A stretch of DNA of 64,000 bases from JAUIET01 sp045105115 (GTDB lineage Bacteria > Pseudomonadota > Gammaproteobacteria > Pseudomonadales > JAUIET01). The position numbers and the translations under genes were made by a program. The stretch spans positions 1 to 64,000 of the forward strand of contig JBGCDE010000207.1 of NCBI GenBank assembly GCA_045105115.1. The letters run 5' to 3'. Positions 31,701 to 37,074 of this stretch are shown here, in pieces. Within the stretch, counting starts at the first letter, position 1. Each line of letters begins with the position of its first letter. Under the pieces are notes generated by a model. The model made no database searches, was not told where the DNA came from, and worked only from the letters and a program-made list of their open reading frames with translations.

Positions 31701-34508
31701 CTGCAGCAAATCGTCACCGCCGCGGCCGGCCAAAATATCATCTTCCAGACCGCCGCTAAGCACGTTGTCTTCTTCGTTACCGATCAAGGTGTCTTGGTGA
31801 TCGGAGCCGGTTAAATCTTCAATGCCGTCTAATTCGTCACGACCGCCGTCACCGTCATTTGCGACAATACCGCTGGATAAGTCGATATTTACACCATTAC
31901 TCGCCAACGAATAATCGGCAGAGTCTCTACCTTCGCCCCCTCGTAAGGTATCGTCACCGGCACCACCTGACAGCACGTCATCGTTACCCAAACCTTCGAG
32001 AACGTTGTCTTGATCGTCACCAAATAGACGATCCGCGCCTTCAGTAGCAATAATATTTTCAACATTTCGCAGCTGATCGTTGTTACCGTCCGCGTTAGCC
32101 GCGTCACCATTTAAAATGACTTCTGCATTGCCAGCACCGCTTAGGGTAACGGCTATCGATCCTGCCTCGGCAAGCCTAGAATAATCGATTGTGTCAACGT
32201 CGCCGCCACCATCGAAGACGTCCGAGCCAACACTTGCATTAACAGTGTCTTCACCTAGGCCGCCCTCTAGTAGGTCATTACCTAAACCACCATCCAGGCT
32301 GTCGTTACCGCCTGCACCATCAATGCTGTCATCACCGTCTTTGCCTAACAGAATTTGTTCGCCGTCGTCACCAACGATGGTGTCGGCAAACGAAGAACCC
32401 GAGATGTCTTCCAAGTTACGTAAACGATCTACCTCAGCACCCATGACGGCCGTTGTAAACCCATTGCTGTCTTTCGCTTCACCGAGATTTACGCTAACGC
32501 CAACCACGGCATCAGAAAAATCAGCAACGTCGTGATCACCTTCACCACCGTCGAGCTCATCGTTACCACGACCGCCTGAAAGCGAATCGTTACCTAAACC
32601 ACCAAAAATGGCATTTTCGCCATCAGAGCCTATTATGCGATCATCAAAATCAGACCCAATCAGGTCTTCAATACCGATCAGTGTGTCAATGTTGCCGGAG
32701 TCGATAACAACGTTGTCCAACGCCAGTCTCATGTCAGCGTCGATGGCTTTTGTTTCACTGGAATAGTCAACAACGTCAGTGCCACTTCCACCGATGAGCG
32801 TGTCCATGCCGCCGTTGCCAGCCAGCAAATCATTGCCGGCGCCACCGTCCAAACGGTTGTCGGAGCTATTACCAATCAAAGTGTCGTCAGCAGTACCTGC
32901 CAGAATATTCTCAACTTCACGACTGCTGTCAATTTCTGTTAGCGGGCCATTCTCGCCAACACGAATTTCTGAAAAGCCATTCGTCTCAACCGAAAGGTCA
33001 GCGGTAATAACTTCACTAAGGTCAGCATAGTCAGCGGTATCACTACCAGCGCCACCCACCAAGGTATCATTTCCAACGCCGCCCACGAGCGTGTCATCGC
33101 CTTCAGCGCCGTCTAGAAAGTCGTCATCTCCGGCACCACTGATATGATCGTTACCGGCACCGGACTGTACGGTGTCTTTTCCTACAGCACCAACAATGGT
33201 GTCGTCACCAAGACCGGTGAAAACACGGTTGTGGTTAGGATTATTAGCCAGCACCCAAACATCTTCGCCACTCTGGTTTACAAAGTTCAAGTCTTGGGGG
33301 CCAAACACGTTGCGAATGGTGAATAGCTGGCTGTCTTCCGAAATGAGAATTGTTTCTGGCGGCGCCTCTATAGGGTTGCCATCCGCATCTTCGGTTTCTT
33401 CATCGAACCGTGAAGTGACTTTGAAGTTAACACTGAAATCACCCTCTGATGGAACCGGATAACTCAGGTTAATATCTACCGCACCGCGCTCGTTGACTTC
33501 AAACTCTTCAAGAGTCCAGGTATTACCTGATTTGGTGGCGCCTTCTATAACAAAGTCGTCCGGCAAACCAGTGAGCTCGAGCTTGTCGATCGCAAAGCCG
33601 ACCGGAAATTGGGGCGATACCTGAATAACACGACTCATGGTTGTTACACCAAAGAAGTCGCTATTGTCAGATTCTACGTAAAGGTTGTCAGTTGACGTAG
33701 AGAAGTTGATTGTTTCGGTGGAAAACTGAGCTTCGTTGCTTGAATCAAATACCGAGGCTTCGGAACCGCCGCCACCTCGTACAATAGTTGTTTCTACACC
33801 GTCTCTGATTTCGCTGCTACTGGACCTGGCCAATTGCAACAGATTCAGATCAAAAAGTGCGATATCGTCTGGTACGGGTGGTGCTTCTTCCAAGCCAAAG
33901 GTAATGGCACTGCTGGTCGCTTGAGAAACAGCCTCGGCTGGTTCAAGAAAGGTGCCCTCATCATCAATAGAGCGTCGGGTCTGATTACCTTCGTCTTCAA
34001 ACTCAAACGTGTGTTCTGATTTACTCTGAGCTTGCTCTTGTTGCGTTTTAACTGCTTGTTGCAAAACAACAAGTACTTCTTGTTGCTGCTGCGCTTCGGC
34101 TTCCGCTTCAGCGGCCGCTTCAGCCTTAGCTTCTGACTCAGATTCCGCTTTTTCCAGCGACTGAAAGCTGTCGCGCATAATGCTGGAAATAGCGATGAAG
34201 TCCTGAACACTGAGGTTACCTACCTCTCCAATTTTCGACAGTAAAACATGCGTTTCGATCAACTCGTCATCAAAGTATATCTCAGGAGATTCTTCTTCTT
34301 CGAAGAGCAACAACGCAAGACTGTTGAACACAACTTTTGCGTTGTTCGCTTCGTTGGTAACAACAATATCAGAATCAATAATGTCGATTTTTGCCTCATT
34401 AAGGGTCAAATCGCTGATGGTAATCTTTGCCTTGGGCTCCACCGCGACCGAATCGGTGCTATTGGATTCTGCAAGACTGACATTGATACTCGCTACTTTC
34501 TGAACCAT
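16740..34508 (-). CDS. Giant RTX (hemolysin-type calcium-binding repeat) secreted protein, probable adhesin, 5922 residues
   Basis: One uninterrupted frame of 17.8 kb, predicted mass about 0.6 MDa, strongly acidic; I saw no cysteine on reading through it. Order: N-terminal region 1-115; a Glu/Ala/Gln coiled-coil (about 116-163); an Ig-like beta domain (about 270-395); RTX modules (about 428-5735) built from GGxGxDxLx nonapeptides; and about 185 C-terminal residues ending with an uncleaved-type I secretion signal (last residues VELIISTV). There is no N-terminal signal peptide, as expected for type I export. Calcium in seawater would fold the repeats outside the cell. No catalytic domain was recognised, so adhesin or surface-layer function is favoured. 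The N-terminal coiled coil parallels SiiE, where that region takes part in surface retention. A weak ribosome site precedes the ATG. Confidence 0.93.
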   Translation of the reverse strand: MVQKVASINVSLAESNSTDSVAVEPKAKITISDLTLNEAKIDIIDSDIVVTNEANNAKVVFNSLALLLFEEEESPEIYFDDELIETHVLLSKIGEVGNLSVQDFIAISSIMRDSFQSLEKAESESEAKAEAAAEAEAEAQQQQEVLVVLQQAVKTQQEQAQSKSEHTFEFEDEGNQTRRSIDDEGTFLEPAEAVSQATSSAITFGLEEAPPVPDDIALFDLNLLQLARSSSSEIRDGVETTIVRGGGGSEASVFDSSNEAQFSTETINFSTSTDNLYVESDNSDFFGVTTMSRVIQVSPQFPVGFAIDKLELTGLPDDFVIEGATKSGNTWTLEEFEVNERGAVDINLSYPVPSEGDFSVNFKVTSRFDEETEDADGNPIEAPPETILISEDSQLFTIRNVFGPQDLNFVNQSGEDVWVLANNPNHNRVFTGLGDDTIVGAVGKDTVQSGAGNDHISGAGDDDFLDGAEGDDTLVGGVGNDTLVGGAGSDTADYADLSEVITADLSVETNGFSEIRVGENGPLTEIDSSREVENILAGTADDTLIGNSSDNRLDGGAGNDLLAGNGGMDTLIGGSGTDVVDYSSETKAIDADMRLALDNVVIDSGNIDTLIGIEDLIGSDFDDRIIGSDGENAIFGGLGNDSLSGGRGNDELDGGEGDHDVADFSDAVVGVSVNLGEAKDSNGFTTAVMGAEVDRLRNLEDISGSSFADTIVGDDGEQILLGKDGDDSIDGAGGNDSLDGGLGNDLLEGGLGEDTVNASVGSDVFDGGGDVDTIDYSRLAEAGSIAVTLSGAGNAEVILNGDAANADGNNDQLRNVENIIATEGADRLFGDDQDNVLEGLGNDDVLSGGAGDDTLRGGEGRDSADYSLASNGVNIDLSSGIVANDGDGGRDELDGIEDLTGSDHQDTLIGNEEDNVLSGGLEDDILAGRGGDDLLQGGDGSDTASYEFAERAVEIDLSTGQSTIDGDGGLDTYNSIENLSGSTFDDLLIGDDLPAGNVLSGIEGDDTLNGGDGPDTLDGGKGSDLLQASVGGNVYDGGDDAGDTLDYSGLAGAQSVNLTLTASVDATSTVDMGGSSLIDTVRNVENVIGTDGDDTIGGDFLGNDIRGGLGSDTILGGAGSDTLRGGDDALGIDQLRFDDLQGDGVTLSLLSNTASYAADSSVDQFSGFETYASSNQDDLIYSGLGDDIVESLRGEDTFKAGEGNDSLSGGDDADTIDYSDFVGVDSISVTLDGANEATVTVDNGTPGDRSDDDTISLIENVIGSRGDDTLNGEAVELITNVLDGHDGNDTLDGGAGDDSLYGGSNDDLLLGGDGNDYYDGGTQIDTVDYQAGATTGVSVDLSGNNGSDGRGGIDELWNIENVTGTDHADSLIGDHRQNVLLGGNEADTIRGGGGADTLDGGNDSAIDEVRFDDLTGAGIVLNIEDGTARFLGDATIDTLSNFELYYATNQGDILIGSSVQDTIFGLGGNDNFIGSGGDVLDGGAGSDTISYSTLAAANFITVTLNENIATSVSFGGGLADDSITEIENVIGSQGNDSINGDALANELNGGLGNDTIRGGGGSDRLVGGAGNDDLRFDDLSGTGITLNLGVGGLGAGTAFFGGDSSTDTFDEFEQYFLSNQDDVTNSSAGVDIVFGLSGDDLFNTSEGLDVFDGGLGVDTVDYSTLASGGPLNVTLQGAGPATSQINGVDKDTLSEIENVTGTTSADTITGDGEANILRGLGGEDILSGGANADQLFGGTDNDTLRGDAGNDTLFGGAGRDTADYTNAGSGITVDMTAVIPGATADGDSGQDTFDSIENVTGSSSADRITGDSAANELRGEQGNDVIFGGGGSDTLDGGTNTVAGPENDVLRFDDLDNTGVVLNLAASTADYASDGSQDTFNNFEEYFTTNQADQLIGSSGADVVNLLDGEDNIAGSEGADTLDGGDDRDTIDYSQSLASAITVTLQGSAPGLIDRTGTANDDTVTNIENVIGTDGADTFTGDLENNEFQGLNGIDTFNASAGRDTLIGGNQVDTANYENLLGVQNIQAILQGAGSGAVLVTGGGGDTDTIREIENIVATSGADVLIGDDEANTFWGRGNDDTLFGGANNDVLFGEVGDDNLRGGLGDDTLDGGALGSDTADYSLAGAAVTADLGLGRAVNDGDLISGTTFGEDTFVDIENLSGSRFDDTLSGGSGRNIISGEVGADVLRGGGDNDTLDGGAGVDDVADYRSVGSRIVVDLGNEEASNDGDLASDTLLNIEHVWGSANDDEITGNLESNELLGNEGNDTLAGGAAADTLNGGSDVGDGDIDFADYSAGGAVTVNLGDGLATEDGFGRIDTLIEIEGVIGSSGDDLLTGDANNNVLDGADGFDTLIGAGGQDTLIGGNDIDTADYSDAANAVNVDLDVGGGLGAAIDDGDNSSDQLQTIENVIGSDNNDTIVGSGQENVLEGGDGNDDLYGAAGNDTLRGGDQAGTVDTANYSQAGTGVTVDLSIERALQDGDGGVDVLEGIENVVGTGEDDLIRGDANANVLDGGNRSDTLEGGGGIDTLRGGNHSDTASYENSNTRVEVDMVLGRTSDDGDGASDFLIDIENIIGSDGDDLIYGDNNVGGNLLEGGLGADILRGRGGQDTLDGGTGASRDIADYSEAGAIIVDLGAGQAFQDGDGSSDDLININDVIGSDQGDVITGDSSVNILRGEDGSDVLAGLQGADTLIGGDHAGTVDTASYSSLSLVNGVNVDLSNLRANDDGFGFVDRLEGIENVLGSRHADTIQGGAGANLIEGELEDDVLLASGNASLTDRDTLDGGAGEDVADYSGLAGVTSIAIAFDDTIVGGSQATTVAVNGTDKDILIDVENITTGASNDAIRGNGEDNRISAGAGDDTVWGGGGSDFLDGGTETTADQLRFDDLGGVGVVLDLVNGQASYSADGSTDTYVNFEEYYLTNQADTILGSSGADEVYSLGGEDVFRASEGRDTLDGGNQADTIDFRTLTTASFINLVLNGTAPATVLVDNNVAHADNDTLTNIENVIGTTGADTITGDTFNNRIEGFDGNDTLSGGDGQDTLLGGEGADEFLHSNGANRFEGGNGIDTINYSSLGGANPIRVQLNGAGDSAVTVIGGDSDTVAEVENVIGTAGSDFLQGDGAANRLEGLAGNDTFIGGAGGDTLDGGVGTDWADYSDPLPGVDHIEVTLNGAGSTEVTVVGGSNDILIDIENLVGSTGGDLLIGDDRVNDLDGGDGADTLVGAVGQDSLRGGTGVDTADYSREVDIDSISVTLNGGSEADVNVNRTVGADEVDKVYAIENVIGTAGNDTIFGDAQQNTLEGRAGDDTIRGGLGSDTLDGGADNNTLSYEDFSAGVTTDMNIVTSGFFSVAVNGDVADQATNFRDVIGSAGNDDITGDAQDNTITGNAGTDSLDGGDGNDSLLGGNEADTLIGGVGNDTLRGGNAEDRLDGGDGDDLYQGESGWDRLVASAGNDTLDGGGGTDTADYSYLNASSDSITVDLDGGTDADVLVNADPDETDTIRFVERVIGSAGDDSLTGDGQVNYFWAGDGADTLSGADGSENHLFGQDGDDLFLGSSAANEFDGGNDIDTIDYQNQANLASVSVTLGEGTDTASVILAGVGGSSVADDTAIDIENIIGSEDGDDELTGNSEDNEITALLGDDVIAGRGGNDTLDGGGGIEDTVSYEDAASEGVIVDLLAGEATQDGDLGQDTLSGFEHVTGSDFGDSITGSGDANDIHGLDGDDTIVASLGADEIDGGAQTNGDWLDYSDAAFTSIQIELNGGTPEEVTVNGGGVDNDVVHDIENVIGTGGNDSITGDGSVNVFDAGAGDDTLRGGEGNDTLDGGTGDNTLSYDYTISPITVDMSSAVSGVFTVAVAGSETDTVSNIIHLDGSLGADSITGDAQDNILRGLDRNDTIRGGAGNDTLEGGGDHDDLDGGDGNDSISGGSGWDWMRDSLGADSYSGGGSFDTIDYRAHSSATSIELRLDASATPTTVTVNGGLGADDDQITGIERVYATAGDDTLTGATGANNVLWGMDGSDSFVAVGGNDGVYGGTGTNDSLDYSSVASGLSVNMNILSVDAWNQTSYTITIGGTETDRVNGMETITGTTGNDTFWIAPNMEINGDDGNDQLYSYGANVTMNGGAGTDTIHVRGTHANNVIDAGADNDVVKFFGGGNTAEGGTETDRITYDETTRAIVLDLEDSGDTTVIVSGVTNDTISGFENITGSRSQDSITGNNIANLINGHLGNDTIFASTGADTLVGGNSNLDADTVDYSSFSAANSITVTLSGNTAATVAIAGGLDAQTISQIENVVGSAGNDSITGDVNGNVIDGSGGDDTVFGSLGSDTLDGGAHVTADVLSYQGITDTMTLDLANGLATVNTAGINTSFFSNFEQYIASNQADTISGSAGADSVSGADGNDIFNASSGLDTLDGGNQNDTLSYEALGGITNISVNLGDNGAPTTVTVVDGDDDSISNIENITGSAGNDIISGNNLVNVLDGALGSDTLDGAGGADTLRGQAGDDVFIGSTGGDTLEGGANNDTVDYSGLAGAGLNSIEVTLDGGNEVDVTLNGLADDDRISAIENVIGSSGADQITGDTLANVLSGGGQNDTLIGAAGADTLEGGSGNDSVTGGTGSDDIIAGAGNDTIDGGDDIDTLDYSSYGASISVQLSEGTPANVSVGGALEDIVSNVENIIGTAGTDSIGGDDRVNVLEGGENNDTLSGGGGNDTLAGGNGFDRVDYTGAGGPVTVNLSITGAGPQTTDDGDSGQDWLTSIEHVTGSGNNDTITGSSIANNLVGGGGSDTFFATAGDDQYSGQGGSDTIDYSLAGVGPITVQLTTTTDATVSISGEAYSHTLNDIENVTGTSGADDIRGDGAINTIIAGAGNDTVVGGAGADTLDGGGDTDLIDYSSVFTGAVDVDLGNNRANDDGTGAIDTLTGFENVIGTFQADSIIGNGFDNLIVGGFGGDTIDGAGGIDTVSYDGAIGSVNVNLSAPGANAFDGTGTDSLSNIEIVIGSGNNDTLTGAATATTLQGGDGADSVTGGAANDLLEGDAGADTLIGAAGVDTLDGGDDASTADTADYSTTSGSNGVEVNLVAGAASEDGYGSNDVLIDIQNVIGSGFDDEIIGNGQDNLINSGAGNDTLTGGAGADTLIGGAGNHTVDGGTGSDDIQLASGTNTITASAGNDTVQGGTGVDTVNYSGFSSLSVNLNNGTGAVATVDGGAANNDTLSNIEHVIGTSGADSISGDASANTLTGNAGDDTLDGEGAADNLIGGAGNDTLLGGTGNDTLQGGADNDQLDGGAGDDLIQLNSGINTVLGSTGNDTVQGGSGVDTVDYAALSSVSVTIAESGTYTATIGGGGADDDTLSGIENISGTGGTDTLVGNSSANVLDGAGGNDTLNGGGGDDTLRGGLGDDSFIGGTGGDQIDGGTAGSDTVDYSAFSALSVNLVDSGPATAGLNGGAAASQSLTEIENIIGTSGADNISGNASANELIGGAASDSLVGENGDDTLEGGAGEDTLNGGANNDSLSGGADNDLFIGSTGTDTINGDGGVNTINYSALSSLAVTLADSGPVTATLNGGGANNDSLENIQNIIGSSGADTIVGNSSANEFTGGTGNDTLQGGGGQDTLVGGIGNDTLEGDAANDSLAGGGGADILQGGAGNDTLNGGANADMADYSQAGGPVTVDLSQADAANRALNDGESGSDTLISIEDVFGSGQGDTITGDTNDNFIDGALGDDTIHSSTGSDTLDGGFGTDDVDYSSSAAIAGGSFTVGSLDGVSGNIDVGADSTTVDNFENFSLSANDDTLTFDMDALASIGSVDANNGSDTMAVTDSLSGDNLTDAGIDGAQLATIFSDVEVLDFTGTSVDSGSDDFSIGNEDIANMTDGGNSLRIEIDGSMDITDDFAFLDQGSAAVQSNTLNGTGDTRTIIWDNNVELIISTV
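17304..33227 (-). repeat. Tandem RTX module array, about 57 modules averaging about 93 residues
   Basis: Each module runs roughly: calcium-binding nonapeptides (GGAGNDTLxGG), a D(T/V)(A/V)DYS turn, a beta strand (IxVxLxG), then an IENVIGTxGADxIxG junction. Counting that junction by eye gives about 57 copies. A minority variant replaces it with NFEEYxxTNQADxIxGS and is preceded by LRFDDLxGxGVxLNL. I count six of these, near 8, 11, 13, 16, 28 and 43 in order from the N-terminus. Copies are well diverged at DNA level, so the array looks old or diversified, not freshly duplicated. Confidence 0.85.
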
Positions 34509-34570
34509 CTTTGCTTTTGCTCTCGTTTTTAGGTGTCAGGCAAATACGACCACACAAAAAATTTGCACGG

Positions 34571-34589
34571 ACGTATTCAATAAGCGTAG
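34571..34589. promoter_or_regulatory. Palindrome-like element upstream of the RTX giant
   Basis: ACGTATTCAATAAGCGTAG lies 63-81 bases before the RTX start. Its right half TTCAATAAGCGTAG differs by one base from TTGAATAAGCGTAG in the GT4 upstream palindrome, in the same orientation relative to the downstream gene. Further upstream, on the minus strand, a TTGACA hexamer (34644-34639) is a perfect -35 box but has no good -10 at normal spacing. The 224-base gap therefore likely holds the RTX promoter, without a firm assignment. Confidence 0.4.
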
Positions 34590-34732
34590 AAAAAGCACCT
34601 AATATGGCTAGTTAGCGATCAAAGTGTTAAGTGGTTTATGTCAAGTATCGGACAGGCGTCACAGAATTGACGAGAGCGTGGTCGTTTATCAAACAAACTA
34701 CAGGTTGTTTTTTATTCAGCTTGAACTAAACG

Positions 34733-36868
34733 CTATGCAGGCGTGTTTTCGATTGATTGAAAATTAAGCGAAACCGCGTTTAGCATGCGTTTGAAGCTGT
34801 TAAGGAAGTCAGAATTTGAGTAATGCGCCTCTATATGACGCTGTGCAGCTTGCACCGTATTTCTGCGCATCTCGGCGTTGTCCAGAGTCGCCAACAAGAT
34901 AGTTCCCCAATCGGCTGGATTACTCACCAAGGTACCGCGGCTTCTACCAATCACCTCACGATATACTGAGTGATTACTGGCCACTACGCTCGCGCCTACC
35001 GCACTGTACTCTAGCCACTTTGTATTCGACTTATGCCGGTTGAACCGTATGTTACTCAGCGGACACAGGCCAACAGACCAGCGTCTGCTCGCCAAAATGC
35101 TTAAGAATTGATCGTAATTCCAGTCGGGTGGAATAACCCTGACTCTATCGCCAAATCGCTCAAGCTGGTGTGGTTTAGGAATAGTGCCCAGTAGCTCAAA
35201 CTCTGCTTCAGGCCTTTGGTCGAGTACGGCTACTATTCCATCAAGAGCCAGTGCCAGGTCTTGCTCATGCCCAAACCCCATATAGCCGAAACGCAGAGGC
35301 TGAGTTTGATCATAAGTCTGCATCACCTGCCCCGGACACAATCTTTGCGCCGTATGAATAGGTGTATTGAAACGCTGACTTTTCAAAGCCTCACTAAGTG
35401 AAGGGGTCGCAGAATAAATCAGGTCTGCTTCGCGCAGCTGGTAACGTAAGCGCTCCTGGCGGACCGGATCGGAATAGAACTTGTGTTTATCCAAACCAAT
35501 ATCAAGCGGTACGTCTAATAAATTATCATCGAGACAGCAGACCACCCGTGCGCCTTGCTGCTTCGCTTTTCGCAAAATTCCCTGGGCATGCTGCCCCGTG
35601 TAACGACAAAACACCACAAGGTCTGGCTGATAGCGCGACAACACTCTATCTGCATAGGTACGAAACACCAGAGTTCCTGCGCCACGCACTCTGCCAACGG
35701 CGCCGATATCAAGCTCTGTCAGCACCTCGCACTCAATATCGCCCGCATCGATCACGTCACGTAAAGGATGAGTGAACGCCAATTGCAAGGTCGGCAAGTT
35801 AGTAGAGTTCGCGACCAGTAGCATTTTCAAAGGTGAGCTTTTTCTGGCCCTCGTTACGACTGATGATTTATTTTGGGCGGCACGGTATTCATTGGCCGCT
35901 ACCTGCTTTAGCGGCAAATAGACGCGCTGCATGAATCGTTCGAACGCGCCATGTTCTGTCTGTGTCTCGATTGACGCTTGATAACTACGCTGCAGGCGCT
36001 CTCGTTTGCGATTAGCCTGAATGACTTGCTTGTGTGGAACGAAACCAGCCTCTTCATCTATACCATGATATTTTTTTCGATTCTGCTCTGATATCACTGA
36101 GCTATTAGTCCGTGAAATATCATTCAGCTCTTCCAGCAGAGAAGGTCGCGCGTAAGCCAATTTGATTTCAGTTTCAATGCTCTCACGGCTTATTGCGCCT
36201 TCTTGAAGCATTTGATGTAATGTTGATACCCATAAATGACCATGTTTGTTAGCTGCTGAGACCCAGGGTTGCGTGTGCATATCGGTGAAATGCAGATTGC
36301 AGGTAGAATCATCCCAATACTCCAGACTGTTCCATTGCGGCGGAATGGCGTAGCCCAACTCATGGTCTTCCAATATACAAAGCTCATTCATCAGTTCTTT
36401 ATAGGTGTACTGTCCGTCTAACCCCGCGATGATGTCTTCTGCGTTCCATTCCAGGCGGCCGCAATCCAGCACGCAGACCGCGGTTTGTTTAGGCCTTCGT
36501 TTTTTTTTGAACAATCTGGTATTTGTTTTTTTGGCGATTACATCACTTTGAATCAACATCTTGTGCCCATTCATGGGAATGTCCCACAAATCACCAATAT
36601 CAGAAAACACCAACATGTCAGCGTCCATGTAGATGGCCTTACCTTTATTGCCCGCAAGCTTTGGAATGGCGAATCGGCTGAATGAAAAACCTGTGCGCGC
36701 AAGTTGACGCTTATCGGTCGGCTCTGGAAGCTCTACATGCTCCAGACTGTGAATCTGAAATGGGCGTTGCGTGTGCTTTGCAATACTGTATTCCAGCACC
36801 TGCAAACCGATGCGCTGCGAGCGATCGGTACCTACATAGATTTGAATGGTTGCTGTGTTATGGGTCAT
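34733..36868 (-). CDS. Two-domain glycosyltransferase (GT8-like plus GT4-like)
   Basis: The 711-residue protein appears to be two enzymes in one chain. Residues 1 to about 270 resemble GT8: IQIYVGTDRSQRIGLQVLEYS, then KAIYMDADMLVFSDI with the metal-binding DAD at 82-84. Residues about 350-711 are GT-B/GT4-like: LVANSTNLPTLQLAF, VVFCRYTGQHAQGIL, and FGYMGFGHEQDLALALDG through KWLEYSAVGASVVASNHSVYREV. No membrane span is present, so it is cytosolic. It is directly upstream of the RTX giant on the same strand, separated by 224 bases. It may build a disaccharide unit on a surface glycan or on the adhesin; the acceptor is unknown. Confidence 0.82.
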   Translation of the reverse strand: MTHNTATIQIYVGTDRSQRIGLQVLEYSIAKHTQRPFQIHSLEHVELPEPTDKRQLARTGFSFSRFAIPKLAGNKGKAIYMDADMLVFSDIGDLWDIPMNGHKMLIQSDVIAKKTNTRLFKKKRRPKQTAVCVLDCGRLEWNAEDIIAGLDGQYTYKELMNELCILEDHELGYAIPPQWNSLEYWDDSTCNLHFTDMHTQPWVSAANKHGHLWVSTLHQMLQEGAISRESIETEIKLAYARPSLLEELNDISRTNSSVISEQNRKKYHGIDEEAGFVPHKQVIQANRKRERLQRSYQASIETQTEHGAFERFMQRVYLPLKQVAANEYRAAQNKSSVVTRARKSSPLKMLLVANSTNLPTLQLAFTHPLRDVIDAGDIECEVLTELDIGAVGRVRGAGTLVFRTYADRVLSRYQPDLVVFCRYTGQHAQGILRKAKQQGARVVCCLDDNLLDVPLDIGLDKHKFYSDPVRQERLRYQLREADLIYSATPSLSEALKSQRFNTPIHTAQRLCPGQVMQTYDQTQPLRFGYMGFGHEQDLALALDGIVAVLDQRPEAEFELLGTIPKPHQLERFGDRVRVIPPDWNYDQFLSILASRRWSVGLCPLSNIRFNRHKSNTKWLEYSAVGASVVASNHSVYREVIGRSRGTLVSNPADWGTILLATLDNAEMRRNTVQAAQRHIEAHYSNSDFLNSFKRMLNAVSLNFQSIENTPA

Positions 36869-37074
36869 CCTTGCCCGCTCTTGCCCGATATAGTTCTCTT
36901 TGGAAAACGCCCAAAGCCCACATTATGTGGCCACGTGCATCAACATGCTGAGAGTACGGCGTCCTTGCTGTATTTTTGCTTTATTCTTTTCTCTACTCAC
37001 CCAGTGTAGTTCAAAAAGCGGAAATTCACTGCTTGAATGGCACTAATCCCATGCTGAGCACGGCCTGGCTGTTC

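Noticed and set aside
17304..33227. Regularly spaced DNA repeats that could suggest CRISPR or satellite DNA
   Set aside because: The periodicity is about 280 bases, the copies are diverged, and the frame is fully preserved as RTX protein modules.
16740..34508. Dozens of open frames of 60-120 codons on the plus strand opposite the RTX gene
   Set aside because: They are shadows of the strongly biased, repetitive Asp/Gly/Asn/Thr codons on the other strand, have Pro/Ser-rich meaningless translations and no ribosome sites.
34639..34644. TTGACA as a sigma-70 promoter of the RTX gene
   Set aside because: The -35 hexamer is perfect, but the base positions 17 away read TGATCG, and no acceptable -10 box occurs at 16-18 spacing, so I did not list it as a promoter.
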